Positions 27,831-36,666 are shown, counted from the stretch's first letter. The stretch is DNA of 64,000 nucleotides from Gemmatimonadaceae bacterium (GCA_036504815.1 DASXUN010000010.1:1-64000); one strand, 5' to 3'. Notes: generated by a model from the letters alone, not told the origin. Made by a program: numbers and translations.

Positions 27831-30119
27831 TCACTCCCGGGACAACGTCCAGGCGGCGATGGCGGCCTGGCCGTAGCTGATGGCGCCATCATTGGGGCCC
27901 AGCGTCCGCGGCACGAGCACGCGGAGGCGCGCTTCGGAGAGCCGGCGGGCGACGTTGGTCAGCAACCTCGCGTTCTGGAACGCGCCGCCGCTCAGCACCA
28001 CCGTGTCGACGCCGAAGCTGCCCGCGATGAGGCGCGCGAGGTCCACCATGGCCTCGATGATGCTTTCGTGGAACCGGGCCGACAGCAGCGCGACGTCCAC
28101 GCCGTGCTTGCGCCCTTCGCCCAGCGCCATGAGCAACGGCACCGGGTCGAGCTGCATCCGGCCGTCTTCCTCGTACGTCGGAAACGGCAGCGGCGCGGCG
28201 TGCAGGTCGCCGGCCAGCGCCTCGAGTTCCATGGCCGCCTGCCCCTCGAACGAGGCGTGTTGCCGCACGCCGAGTACGGCGGCGGCGGCATCGAACAGGC
28301 GCCCCACGGATGAGGCGAGCGGCGCGTTGACCTTGCGGGTGACCTGCTGCCGCACGCCCGCGCGCAGCGAAAGCGGGATGCCCTGGTAGGCGAGCGAGAA
28401 GGCGTCCGACTGACCTCCGGCCAGCGATTCGTAGCCGACCGCCACGCGCCACGGCTCGCGGGCCGCAACGTCTCCGCCGGGAAGCGGCACATACCGCAGC
28501 TGCGCGACGCGCTGGTAGCCCGCGAGGTCGGCAACGAGCACTTCCGCGCCCCAGGTATGCCCGTCGTCGCCGTAACCGGTGCCATCGAAGGCCAATCCGA
28601 CCACCGGCGAGGTCACGCCGTGCTCGGCGGCCACCGCGGCGACGTGCGCATGGTGGTGCTGCACCGCGATGACGCGCGCCAGGCCCAGCTCCTCGGCCAG
28701 GCGCGTGGAGAGATACCCCGGATGCAAGTCGCGCACGGCCACCGTGGGATCGACGCGGAACAGATCACGATACCGGGCGTACGTCTGCTGCCAGTGCTCG
28801 ATGGCCTCGAGCCCGTCGAGGTCGGCGATGTGCGGACTGACGAACGCCTGTCCGTCGCGCGCCAGCGTGAACGTGTTCTTGAGGTGCGGTCCCACGGCGA
28901 CCAGCGGCGCCGGCGTGGCCACCGGCAGCGCGATGGGGAGTGGCGCGTAGCCGCGCGCGCGTCGCATCAGGATCGCGTGCGGCCCTGCGATCCGAACGAC
29001 CGAGTCGTCGCAGCGCGACAGGATCTCCCGATCGTGCAGCAGGAAGGCGTCCACCAGCGGACGCAGCCGCACGCGCCCCTCGGCGAGCCCAATGGCGATG
29101 GGTTCCTCGCTCAGGTTGCCACTCGTCATCACGAGCGGACGGTCCACGGCCGAGAGCAGCAGGTGGTGCAGCGGCGTATAGGCAAGCATCACGCCCAGCC
29201 GGTCGAGTCCGGGGGCCAGCGACGGTGCGAGCGGCGCGCCGTCGCGCGGCCGCAGCAGCACGATGGGCGCGGCGCTCGACTTCAGCGCCGCCGCCTCCCG
29301 CTCGCTCACATGCGCCAGGGCGCGCGCGTCGTCCAGCGTGCGAACCATCACCGCCAGCGGCTTCGCATCTCGCTGCTTGCGAAGGCGCAGCCGGCGCACC
29401 GCGGCATCGTTGCTCGCATCCACCGCCAGGTGGAAACCGCCCAGTCCGCGCAGTCCGACGACCGCGCCCGTGCGCAGCGCGGTGGCCGCCCGCAGTATGG
29501 CCGCGTCGCTCTCCGCGCGCGCCTCGCCATCCGTCTCCTCAAACCAGACCCGCGGACCGCAGTCCGGGCAGGCGACGGTCTCGGCGTGAAAGCGGCGGTC
29601 ATCGGGTGTCGCGTACTCTGCCGCACAGCGGGGACAGGCCGCGAACGCCTTCATCGAGGTGCGTTCGCGGTCGTACGGCAGGCGGTCGACGATGGTGTAG
29701 CGCGGTCCGCAATCGGTGCACGTGATGAACGGATGCCGGTAGCGTCGATCGTTCGGATCGAACAGCTCGCGCTCGCACGGCGCGCAGGTGGCGATGTCCG
29801 GCGGCACCGGCCGCAGCGTGTCGGCGTCCTCGCTCGCCACGATCGCGAACGCCGTCGCGCCGTCCGCATCGACCGTCGCCGAGTGCACGATGTCGATGCG
29901 GGCCACGGGCGGGGCCTCGGCGCGCAGGGCCGCCTCGAAGGCGTCGCACTGGTCCGAGGATCCCTCGAGCCGGATCTCCACCGTGCCAGCGACATTGCGC
30001 ACCCAGCCAAACAGCCCGAAGCGCGCCGCCAGCCGATGCACGAAGGGCCGGAAGCCGACGCCCTGTACGACGCCGGTCACCGTGAGGTGCCGCGCCGAGA
30101 GCGCGGGGGAGGCGGTCAT
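27831..30119 (-). CDS. hypF: Carbamoyltransferase HypF
   Basis: A 762-residue maturation enzyme that makes the CN precursor from carbamoyl phosphate and ATP. Domains in order: acylphosphatase (GVVQGVGFRPFVHRLA, about 10-90), two zinc fingers (CAPCEREL with CTDCGPRYT, CPRCAAEY with CPDCGPRVW), a YrdC-like domain (KQRDAKPLAVMVR), and a Kae1/carbamoyltransferase domain (HHHAHVAAVAAEHG, GLAFDGTGYGDDGHTWGAE, LSGGAFQNARLL). The ATG overlaps the hypB stop by one base (TGATG), which fixes the start; a longer reading enters hypB. Confidence 0.96.
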   Translation of the reverse strand: MTASPALSARHLTVTGVVQGVGFRPFVHRLAARFGLFGWVRNVAGTVEIRLEGSSDQCDAFEAALRAEAPPVARIDIVHSATVDADGATAFAIVASEDADTLRPVPPDIATCAPCERELFDPNDRRYRHPFITCTDCGPRYTIVDRLPYDRERTSMKAFAACPRCAAEYATPDDRRFHAETVACPDCGPRVWFEETDGEARAESDAAILRAATALRTGAVVGLRGLGGFHLAVDASNDAAVRRLRLRKQRDAKPLAVMVRTLDDARALAHVSEREAAALKSSAAPIVLLRPRDGAPLAPSLAPGLDRLGVMLAYTPLHHLLLSAVDRPLVMTSGNLSEEPIAIGLAEGRVRLRPLVDAFLLHDREILSRCDDSVVRIAGPHAILMRRARGYAPLPIALPVATPAPLVAVGPHLKNTFTLARDGQAFVSPHIADLDGLEAIEHWQQTYARYRDLFRVDPTVAVRDLHPGYLSTRLAEELGLARVIAVQHHHAHVAAVAAEHGVTSPVVGLAFDGTGYGDDGHTWGAEVLVADLAGYQRVAQLRYVPLPGGDVAAREPWRVAVGYESLAGGQSDAFSLAYQGIPLSLRAGVRQQVTRKVNAPLASSVGRLFDAAAAVLGVRQHASFEGQAAMELEALAGDLHAAPLPFPTYEEDGRMQLDPVPLLMALGEGRKHGVDVALLSARFHESIIEAMVDLARLIAGSFGVDTVVLSGGAFQNARLLTNVARRLSEARLRVLVPRTLGPNDGAISYGQAAIAAWTLSRE

Positions 30120-30790
30120 CAGATGTTCGCCAGCGGCGCGACCGATTGACGGAGGAAGTCGAACCACTCGTTCATCCCGTCCCCGGACATCGCCGACACA
30201 TGAATGAAGCGCAGTCGTGGATTCACCTGCAGGCAGTAGCGTACCGCGCGCTCGGCGTCGAACGGCACATACGGAAGCAGGTCGGTCTTGGTGAGCACCA
30301 CCCAGTCGGCCTTCTCGAACATCTTCGGGTACTTGAGGGGCTTGTCCTCGCCCTCCGTGACCGTGAACAGCACCACGCGCGCCTTCTCGCCCAGGTCCCA
30401 CGAGGCCGGGCAAACGAGGTTGCCGACGTTCTCGATGATCAGCAGGCGCGTCCGGTCGAGATCAATGTGGTCGAGCGCGTCGTTGACCTGCAGCGCGTCG
30501 AGGTGGCACGCGCCGCCCGTGACGATGGCCTGCACGAGGCGCCCCGTGTGGGCGGCCAGCCGGTCGGCGTCGTTCTGTGTCTGGCAGTCGCCAGCGACCA
30601 CCGCGATATCGAGTGACTCGGCCAGCTCGCCGAGGGTGCGCTCGAGGAGCGTCGTCTTTCCCGCCCCGGGCGACGACATCAGGTTGATGGCCGTGACGCC
30701 ATGGGCGGCGAGCCGGGCGCGAACCTGCGCCGCGAGTTCGTCGTTGCGGGCCATCACGCGCTCGCGGACTTCAATCTTGCGGACTGTCAT
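30119..30790 (-). CDS. hypB: Hydrogenase nickel-insertion GTPase HypB
   Basis: A 223-residue SIMIBI GTPase that delivers nickel to the hydrogenase large subunit with HypA. P-loop SSPGAGKTT, switch GDCQTQNDADR, metal site TGGACHLDA (the dimer-interface Cys and His), LIIENVGNLVCPA and KTDLLPYVP are all present. The N terminus is short: no CXXCGC high-affinity nickel motif and no histidine-rich stretch, so it is a chaperone-type, non-storage HypB. Overlaps hypA by 20 bases. Confidence 0.96.
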   Translation of the reverse strand: MTVRKIEVRERVMARNDELAAQVRARLAAHGVTAINLMSSPGAGKTTLLERTLGELAESLDIAVVAGDCQTQNDADRLAAHTGRLVQAIVTGGACHLDALQVNDALDHIDLDRTRLLIIENVGNLVCPASWDLGEKARVVLFTVTEGEDKPLKYPKMFEKADWVVLTKTDLLPYVPFDAERAVRYCLQVNPRLRFIHVSAMSGDGMNEWFDFLRQSVAPLANI

Positions 30791-31031
30791 CGTCCTCGAT
30801 CTCGAACCAGGTCACCTGAAAAATGTCGCCGGGCGGCCGCTCGAGCACGGGCCGGGCGCCGGCCCACGGGGGGTGGCTGAAGACGGCCTCCAGGCAGAAC
30901 TCGAGCGCGGAAGGTTCCACGCCGCTCTCCGTTCCCACCTCCACCCCCACCGCGACACAGCGCGACGTCGACGCGCCGAGTTTCTCCTCGGCGAGGCGAC
31001 CGATCTCGATAGCCAAGCTCAGTTCATGCAT
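30771..31031 (-). CDS. hypA: HypA-like nickel chaperone lacking the zinc-ribbon domain
   Basis: An 86-residue protein that begins MHELSLAIEIGRL, so His2 and Glu3, the nickel site of HypA, are present, and the alpha/beta core (VGVEVGTESGVEPSALEFCLEAVF) is recognisable. Ordinary HypA is about 115 residues and carries a zinc ribbon with two CXXC pairs; here no CXXC exists and the chain passes from ARPVLERPP directly to the terminal strand DIFQVTWFEIEDD. This reads as a clean excision of the zinc domain, since the final strand is kept and the reading frame and overlaps with both neighbours are intact. Nickel relay to HypB is still likely; how it works without zinc is unknown. Confidence 0.85.
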   Translation of the reverse strand: MHELSLAIEIGRLAEEKLGASTSRCVAVGVEVGTESGVEPSALEFCLEAVFSHPPWAGARPVLERPPGDIFQVTWFEIEDDDSPQD

Positions 31032-31539
31032 CGGATGGGACGTCGGCCCGTGCGCGGCGCGTGCAGGTGTGCCCCCATGATGTTAGCCGCTGGATCACCT
31101 GGGCGATACAGGCATCCACGCCCGACTGGACCACCGGCGAGAGCTCGGTGGCGATGTCTACCACATGGGGGACCACCCCCACCGCGCACGTCTCGTCGGG
31201 CAGCGTGCCCCGGAATTCGGCCACCGCCAGCACCTCGCGGAGGTCCACTTGATGGGGGGACAGCTTGTTGTGGTCGGTGACCAGCGGGATCGCGTCGCGC
31301 TCGAGCAGCAGCACCGTCCCGGGCGGATGCCGCTGGGTGTTGATGGCATCCAGGAACATCAGGCGCGCGGCATCCTCGATGTCCGGCAGCAGCGCGATCC
31401 CCCAGGTGCCGCCGTCAATCAGGCGGACTTCGGGGGCGAAGACCCACTCGGCCTGCAGGCGCTCGAGCACATGCAGGCCGAGTCCGTCGTCCCCCATCAC
31501 GGGGGAGCCGACGCCAATGACTACGGTTCCTTCACCCAA
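31024..31539 (-). CDS. Hydrogenase maturation endopeptidase (HyaD/HupD family)
   Basis: A 171-residue cytosolic protease that removes the C-terminal extension of the hydrogenase large subunit after nickel insertion. GVGSPVMGDDGLGLHVLERL carries the first nickel-binding Asp, IDGGTWGIAL and MFLDAI the following conserved region, and CAVGVVPHV a later one. The first acceptable codon giving a complete fold is TTG 31539, within the cytochrome b gene (19-base overlap); a GTG further up would add about 9 residues. Its target is the tail after DPCLACGVH in the large subunit two genes upstream. Confidence 0.9.
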   Translation of the reverse strand: MGEGTVVIGVGSPVMGDDGLGLHVLERLQAEWVFAPEVRLIDGGTWGIALLPDIEDAARLMFLDAINTQRHPPGTVLLLERDAIPLVTDHNKLSPHQVDLREVLAVAEFRGTLPDETCAVGVVPHVVDIATELSPVVQSGVDACIAQVIQRLTSWGHTCTRRARADVPSDA

Positions 31540-32333
31540 ACGGGATGCTCTCCGGTGTGCCACGGGACCGCCGGCTGGTCGCCAAGGTCGCAGTCCTCGA
31601 ACTTCTCGTGCGACGCGACGAAGCGGCCCCCCGTGAGCATGGACGACACGACGCCGGCCCGCTCCAGGTAGTCGGAGCGAATGGCCAGGTAGATGTGAAT
31701 GCAGAAGAAGATCGGGTAGAACCACGCGATCGAGTGGTGCAGGAGCCGCACGTGCTGCAGCCCGCCCAGCAGCGACGGCACCCACCCGAACATCGTGTAG
31801 AAGAACCCGCCCGGATTCGACTGCCCGTACATGGCGAACCCGGTGAAGATCATGATGGTGGTGAGCACGTAGATCGTCGTGTACGCGCCCTGCGCCAGCG
31901 GATTGTGCCCCACGAAGTGCGGCTGGATGTCCGCGTTGAGCGTCGCGTACGACTTCAGCATCGTCAGCGCATGGCGCAGGTTCGTGCGCGTGAACGGCCA
32001 CAGCGCCGGCCAGCGCTCGAACTGGTTGCCCGCGAACATCCAGTAGACGCGAATGATCCCGCCGAAGACCAGGAAGGCGGCGGCCGTGTAGTGGATGAAG
32101 CGGAACCGCCCCATCAGGAAGTGCGAACTCGCCTCCCCCGCCGTGACCCACATCGGGAAGCTGATGAACAGTCCGGTGACGAAGAGGATGAGCAGGGTCA
32201 CGGCCGACAGCCAGTGCGAGAAGCGCAGCGGCGCACCCCAGAGGTAGATCCACGTGATGTCCCCGCGGGCCCGCGGCAGCTTGGTGTCAAACCACGACGG
32301 GCGGACCGGCGGCCTTGGCTTGCCAGTCGTCAT
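31521..32333 (-). CDS. Ni/Fe-hydrogenase b-type cytochrome subunit
   Basis: A 270-residue inner-membrane di-haem cytochrome b of the HyaC/HupC family that passes electrons from the small subunit to the quinone pool. About four helices carry histidines placed for haem ligation: LRFSHWLSAVTLL, FRFIHYTAAAFLV, VRLLHHSIAWFYPIFFCIHIYL. The start codon overlaps the large-subunit stop as ATGA. Its presence makes the hydrogenase a membrane-bound uptake enzyme. A C-terminal soluble tail (EDCDLGDQPAVPWHTGEH) is of unknown role. Confidence 0.95.
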   Translation of the reverse strand: MTTGKPRPPVRPSWFDTKLPRARGDITWIYLWGAPLRFSHWLSAVTLLILFVTGLFISFPMWVTAGEASSHFLMGRFRFIHYTAAAFLVFGGIIRVYWMFAGNQFERWPALWPFTRTNLRHALTMLKSYATLNADIQPHFVGHNPLAQGAYTTIYVLTTIMIFTGFAMYGQSNPGGFFYTMFGWVPSLLGGLQHVRLLHHSIAWFYPIFFCIHIYLAIRSDYLERAGVVSSMLTGGRFVASHEKFEDCDLGDQPAVPWHTGEHPVWVKEP

Positions 32334-34042
32334 TGAACCTTGACCTCCGCGAGCAGACCTCCGTCCGCGTCGAGCACGTGCACGCCGCAGGCGAGGCACG
32401 GATCGAAGGAATGGATGGTGCGCAGGATCTCGAGCGGCTGATCCGGCCTGGCCAGCGGATGGTTGTCCACCAGCGCCGCCTCGTACGCCCCCATCTGACC
32501 CTGCGCATCACGCGGCGAGCAGTTCCACGTGCTCGGCACGACGCACTGATAGCGCGCGATCTTCTCGTTCTCGATCTGCACCCAGTGGCCGAGCGCGCCG
32601 CGCGGGGCGTCGAGGTACCCGTAGCCCTGCGCCGTCTTCGGCCACGAGTGCGGCTCCCACTTGTCCTTGGTAAACGTGGCCGTCTGCCCCTGCTTCACGT
32701 TGGAGATGAGCTGGTTGAACCACTCCTGCATCTTGTGGGCGAGCAGCACCGTCTCGATGCCCCGCGCCGCCGTGCGGCCGAGGGTGGAGAAGAGCACGGC
32801 AGGACCGACCTGCAGCTTGCCGAGCGCCTGCCCCACGAGCTCCTTGATGTCCTTGTGCCCGGAGGCATAGCCCACGAGCATGCGCGCCAGCGGCCCCACC
32901 TGCATCGGCTTCCCCTCGTACCGCGGCGCCTTCATCCACGTGTACTTCTTCTCGCCCTGCAGGAAGTCGTACTTCGCGGCGCCCGTGTACTTGGGCGTCG
33001 TCTCGCCTTCCCACGGGTGCAGCCCCTTGTCGTCGCCGCCTTCGTACGTGTACCACGACGACGTGATGTACTCGGCCACCTTCTTGTGGTCGTACTCGAC
33101 GACCTTGGAGAGATCCTTCCCCATGATGATGCCGCGCGGGAAGTAGAGCGAGCCCAGGTCGCGCGCGTCGGTCTCGGGGAATTCGCCGCAGGCGAGGAAG
33201 TTCGGCACGCCGCCGCCGATCGCCCCCCAGTCCTTGTAGAAGGAGGCGATGGCCACGAGGTCCGGCCAGTACACCTGCTCCACGAAATCCTTGGCCTTCT
33301 TGATCATTCCCATCACGTCGGCCAGGCGCACCGCGTTGATGGTCGCGACCTCATCGAGGTTGATGGCGCTGGCCATGCCGCCGACGAGGAAGTTCGGGTG
33401 CGGGTTCTTGCCGCCAAAGACCGTGTGCAGGCGGATGACATCGCGCTGCCAGTCGAGCGCCTCGAGATAGTGCGAGACCGCCATGAGGTTCGCTTCGGGC
33501 GGCAGCTTGTAGGCCGGATGGCCCCAGTAGCCATTGGCGAAGATGCCCAGCTGGCCCGACGCGACGAACTTCTTGAGGCGCGCCTGCACGGCGGCGAAGT
33601 GCGCCGCGTCGTTGTTGGGCCACGGCGAGATGGACCGCGCCAGCGCCGCCGCCTTGTTGGGATCGGCGCCGACGGCGCTCACCACGTCCACCCAGTCGAG
33701 CGCATGCAGGTGGTAGAAGTGGATGACGTGGTCCTGGATGAACTGCATCCCGTGGACCAGGTTGCGAATGATGTTGGCGTTGGCGGGAATCCGGATGTCG
33801 AGCGCGTCCTCGACGGCGCGCACGGACGCCAGCGCATGCACCGTGGTGCAGACGCCGCAGATGCGCTGCGTGAACGCCCAGGCGTCGCGCGGGTCGCGTC
33901 CGGTCATGATGGTCTCGATGCCGCGGAACATCGTGGCCGTCGCCCACGAGCCGCTGATCTTCCCCGCCTCCGCCTGCACTTCGATGCGCAGGTGGCCTTC
34001 GATGCGGGTGATCGGATCAACGACGACTTTCGTGCTAGCCAT
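32330..34042 (-). CDS. [NiFe]-hydrogenase large subunit, group 1
   Basis: A 570-residue catalytic subunit. The N-terminal nickel ligands lie in RICGVC (60-65), preceded by ITRIEGHLRIE, and the C-terminal pair in DPCLACGVH (547-555). The 15 residues after His555 are the extension cut off by the maturation protease encoded two genes downstream. Length and motifs fit a group 1 respiratory H2-uptake enzyme. ATG chosen because GGAGGAG stands 7 bases before it; a 10-residue longer reading lacks a ribosome site. Overlaps the small subunit gene by 8 bases. Subgroup cannot be assigned by eye. Confidence 0.96.
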   Translation of the reverse strand: MASTKVVVDPITRIEGHLRIEVQAEAGKISGSWATATMFRGIETIMTGRDPRDAWAFTQRICGVCTTVHALASVRAVEDALDIRIPANANIIRNLVHGMQFIQDHVIHFYHLHALDWVDVVSAVGADPNKAAALARSISPWPNNDAAHFAAVQARLKKFVASGQLGIFANGYWGHPAYKLPPEANLMAVSHYLEALDWQRDVIRLHTVFGGKNPHPNFLVGGMASAINLDEVATINAVRLADVMGMIKKAKDFVEQVYWPDLVAIASFYKDWGAIGGGVPNFLACGEFPETDARDLGSLYFPRGIIMGKDLSKVVEYDHKKVAEYITSSWYTYEGGDDKGLHPWEGETTPKYTGAAKYDFLQGEKKYTWMKAPRYEGKPMQVGPLARMLVGYASGHKDIKELVGQALGKLQVGPAVLFSTLGRTAARGIETVLLAHKMQEWFNQLISNVKQGQTATFTKDKWEPHSWPKTAQGYGYLDAPRGALGHWVQIENEKIARYQCVVPSTWNCSPRDAQGQMGAYEAALVDNHPLARPDQPLEILRTIHSFDPCLACGVHVLDADGGLLAEVKVQ

Positions 34043-35186
34043 TGTGGCTCTCCTCCGTCGCGGGGTGCTCATGTTCCGGGACCTGCTTCATCGACTTGCG
34101 GCGGCGGATCTGGTGGAGCACGGTCATCCCCGCGTGCGTCAGCACGCCGGCGGCGGCGCCGATGGCGAGCGAGGCGCCGATGGTGTCCACGCGCTCTTCC
34201 ACGCCGAAACCGCCGACCTCGGGGAGGCGGCGATAGAACGGCGTCATCGTGTCCCAGAAGTACGGTTCGGTGCAGCCGATGCACGGGTGACCGGCGCCAA
34301 TGGGCCAACTGGTCCGGTTGTTCCACTGCACGATCGGGCACGGCGAGTAGGTCGCCGGTCCCTTGCATCCCATCTGGTAGAGGCACCAGCCGCGGCGCGC
34401 CGCGTCATCGTCGAAATTCTCGACGTACTGGCCGGCGTCGTAGTGCGCCCGGCGCGGACAATCATCGTGAATGCGATTGCCGTAGGCGAACAGCGGGCGC
34501 CCCTCGCGGTCGGTGGATGGCAGACGCCCGAAGGTCAGGAAGTGCACCACCGACGCCGTGACCACGTCGCCGATGGGCGGGCAGCCCGCGATGTTGATGA
34601 TCGGCTTGTTCTTGATGATGTCGCGCACACCCACGGCGCCGGTGGGATTGGGACGCGCCGCCTGCACCGAACCCCAGTGCGCGCAGGCGCCGAGCGCGAT
34701 GATCGCGGCCGCACCCTCGGCCGCCTCTTCCAGGTGCTCGCGGATGGTGCGGCCCGCCACCATGCAATAGATGCCGTCTTCCTTGGTGGGGACCGAGCCG
34801 GTGACGATCAGCACGTAGCCGCCCTTGTTCTTGGCCATCGAGTCGGCCTTGGCCTTCTCCACGGCGTGCCCGGCGGCGGCCATGAGCGTCTCGCTGTAAT
34901 CGAGCGAGACGACGTCCAGCACCAGGTCGCCGATGGTCGGCGCCTCGGTGCGCAGGACGCTCTCGACGCACCCCGTGCACTCCTGCATCTCGAGCCAGAT
35001 CACGGTCGGGCGCTTCTGCGCCTCGAGCGCCTTGGCGACCGATGGCGCGGCCGCACTGCCGAGGCCGAGGATGACGGCCATCTCCGTGCAGAACTCCAGG
35101 AAGCTGCGGCGCGACACGCCGCTCTCCTCGAGATGCTCACCCAGCGTCGAGCCATCCATCCACGGCTCTGCGTTACGAAGGAACAT
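34035..35186 (-). CDS. [NiFe]-hydrogenase small subunit with Tat signal and C-terminal anchor
   Basis: A 383-residue iron-sulfur subunit. A twin-arginine signal SRRSFLEFC (RR at 26-27) with hydrophobic stretch AVILGLGSAA exports the folded dimer. Cluster ligands are visible: ECTGC, GACAHWG and AGCPPIG for the proximal cluster, and HDDCPRR, GWCLYQMGCKG and CPIVQWN with HPCIGC for the others. The positions that carry extra cysteines in O2-tolerant group 1d enzymes hold Gly (ECTGCVES) and Ser (WGSVQAA), so a standard 4Fe-4S proximal cluster is expected. A C-terminal helix (IGASLAIGAAAGVLTHAG) anchors it in the membrane. First gene of the hydrogenase operon; ATG at the MFLRNAEPW start chosen for its upstream G-rich site. 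Confidence 0.95.
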   Translation of the reverse strand: MFLRNAEPWMDGSTLGEHLEESGVSRRSFLEFCTEMAVILGLGSAAAPSVAKALEAQKRPTVIWLEMQECTGCVESVLRTEAPTIGDLVLDVVSLDYSETLMAAAGHAVEKAKADSMAKNKGGYVLIVTGSVPTKEDGIYCMVAGRTIREHLEEAAEGAAAIIALGACAHWGSVQAARPNPTGAVGVRDIIKNKPIINIAGCPPIGDVVTASVVHFLTFGRLPSTDREGRPLFAYGNRIHDDCPRRAHYDAGQYVENFDDDAARRGWCLYQMGCKGPATYSPCPIVQWNNRTSWPIGAGHPCIGCTEPYFWDTMTPFYRRLPEVGGFGVEERVDTIGASLAIGAAAGVLTHAGMTVLHQIRRRKSMKQVPEHEHPATEESHNG

Positions 35187-35296
35187 GCCGGCTAGCCCCC
35201 CTTTCGAGGTGTCCCGTTCCGATCGCGGGCGAGGCGGCCCCAGATGACGGGCCGCGAAAGAGCCGGCCACACGCCTGGGCACACGCGATCCACCTG

Positions 35297-35316
35297 ATCC
35301 GGCAACGGCGCCGGAT
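35297..35316. promoter_or_regulatory. Inverted repeat ATCCGGC / GCCGGAT upstream of the hydrogenase operon
   Basis: Perfect 7-bp arms with a 6-base centre lie 111 bp before the small subunit ATG in a 250-bp gap. It may be an operator of the hydrogenase promoter or the end signal of the glycosidase gene transcribed toward it; there is no T run. I could not find a convincing sigma-54 or sigma-70 promoter in the gap. Confidence 0.4.
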
Positions 35317-35436
35317 TGGGGCGAAAGTGAGGTAACTACAGGATGCCTACAAGGGCAATTTTCCTGCACGCTTGTGCGGGATTCTACCTACGCTCGCCCT
35401 TAAGGAACGCTCGCGACGCGAAACGGACGAGATGTC

Positions 35437-36627
35437 CTAGGGCGAGTGGCGCCTGGCCTCGATCAGCAGCGCATTGGCCACGGGTCGCTCGCCGCCCGTG
35501 TCGCTCGGGGAATTCACCACCCGGCCGTCGATGATGAGCACGGTGGACCCGCCGCCGTCGAGGTTGAGCGCATGCTCCACCCCCTGCCCTCGCAGGAACT
35601 CCGCCGCCTCGGCGAGGGTCATGCCCACGCTGGCCGTGCTGCGACCGTCGACCGTCACGAGGAATAGATGGCTCGAATCGGCGTCGAACCCGATGAGGCT
35701 GCGCGGGTGTCGCACGTCGGTGTTGCTGGCGCCGGTGAATTCCTGCGTCGCGGAACGCTCGACCATCGGGACGCCGTCGCGCAGGATCACGGGCCAGCCC
35801 CCGACGAGCTGGTCCACCGCGCCCACCGACGGCACCCAGGACGGATGCACATCGAACGCGCGCGGCACACGGGCAATTGAGTCGAGGCGGGACGCCGAGG
35901 CGCCGTACGCCACCAGCGCGCCCTCACCCGGGCGCAGCGGCGTCGAGTCGGCCGCCGTCACCGGACCTCGCGGCCGCAACATCAGCGAATCGCGCCAGCT
36001 GCCGCGCACGATCGTCACCCGCAACTGGCGCGCGGTGCGGGCAGAGTCGGCGCGCGGCTTCCCCGCCGACTCCGGCCCCCAGAGCACGAGCCCCTGCCCG
36101 TTGGCGGGCACGGTGTTGACGCCATCGAGCGCCCACGACACGCGCGCCGCGTGGACCGTTCCGGCGAACACGAACCGGTCGATCACCGGACGGCCGTCGC
36201 GCGTGATGCCGAACTGGCCGCGGGCGCTGCGCATCGGCGAGCGCGCCGACCCGCTCCACGACAGCGCCCGCCAGATGCGGCCATCGCTGACCTGATTGTT
36301 GATGCTCTCGCCGGTCTTGAGGTCGAAGAAATCGGCGTTGATCGCCACGCGCACCTCGGCACCGGCGCGCTGCGCCCGCGCGACCATGCCACTCACCGTC
36401 TCGCGGCCGCGGAGCGAGTCGAGCGCACGCACGCTGCGCACCGCGTACGCGCCGTCGCGCAGGTCGATCCGGACGACATGCACCCGCCACGGCCCCGACT
36501 GGCGCACGAGGTACGTGTGCACGATGCCGGGAGCGACCGTGTCCACGACCGTGGAATCCGGCGCGGGCGCCTGGGCCAGGAGCGGGACGGCGGCAAGACT
36601 CGACAGCAGGAGCGAGCGAAGCATCAT
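35437..36627 (-). CDS. Secreted phosphodiester glycosidase family protein (NAGPA-like)
   Basis: A 396-residue secreted protein with a signal peptide (about 1-18). The conserved NAGPA/DUF2233 core is clear: VRVAINADFFDL near the middle, RHPRSLIGFD and ALNLDGGGSTVLII toward the C terminus, the last being the family's signature glycine/aspartate block. Bacterial members are predicted to cleave phosphodiester-linked sugars, for example on polysaccharide or exopolysaccharide. No neighbouring polysaccharide operon is visible. A gap of 250 bp separates its end from the hydrogenase start, both read leftwards. Confidence 0.88.
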   Translation of the reverse strand: MMLRSLLLSSLAAVPLLAQAPAPDSTVVDTVAPGIVHTYLVRQSGPWRVHVVRIDLRDGAYAVRSVRALDSLRGRETVSGMVARAQRAGAEVRVAINADFFDLKTGESINNQVSDGRIWRALSWSGSARSPMRSARGQFGITRDGRPVIDRFVFAGTVHAARVSWALDGVNTVPANGQGLVLWGPESAGKPRADSARTARQLRVTIVRGSWRDSLMLRPRGPVTAADSTPLRPGEGALVAYGASASRLDSIARVPRAFDVHPSWVPSVGAVDQLVGGWPVILRDGVPMVERSATQEFTGASNTDVRHPRSLIGFDADSSHLFLVTVDGRSTASVGMTLAEAAEFLRGQGVEHALNLDGGGSTVLIIDGRVVNSPSDTGGERPVANALLIEARRHSP

Positions 36628-36666
36628 CCTCTCACGCAGGGGGACGATGCAATCTACACCGCCGGC

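Noticed and set aside
30771-31031. hypA as a frameshifted pseudogene
   Set aside because: The terminal strand after the missing zinc ribbon is in frame, the stop and start overlaps with hypB and the protease are normal, and no CXXC pair appears in other frames nearby.
28557-34561. Long plus-strand frames opposite hypF and the hydrogenase large subunit
   Set aside because: Same shadow effect: no recognisable domain, and the minus strand has full HypF and NiFe motifs.
32330-35186. Assignment as a high-affinity group 1h or 1l atmospheric H2 hydrogenase
   Set aside because: Subgroup cannot be decided from motifs by eye. Presence of a Tat signal, C-terminal anchor and HyaC-type cytochrome b, and a standard ECTGC/GAC proximal site, do not single out one subgroup.
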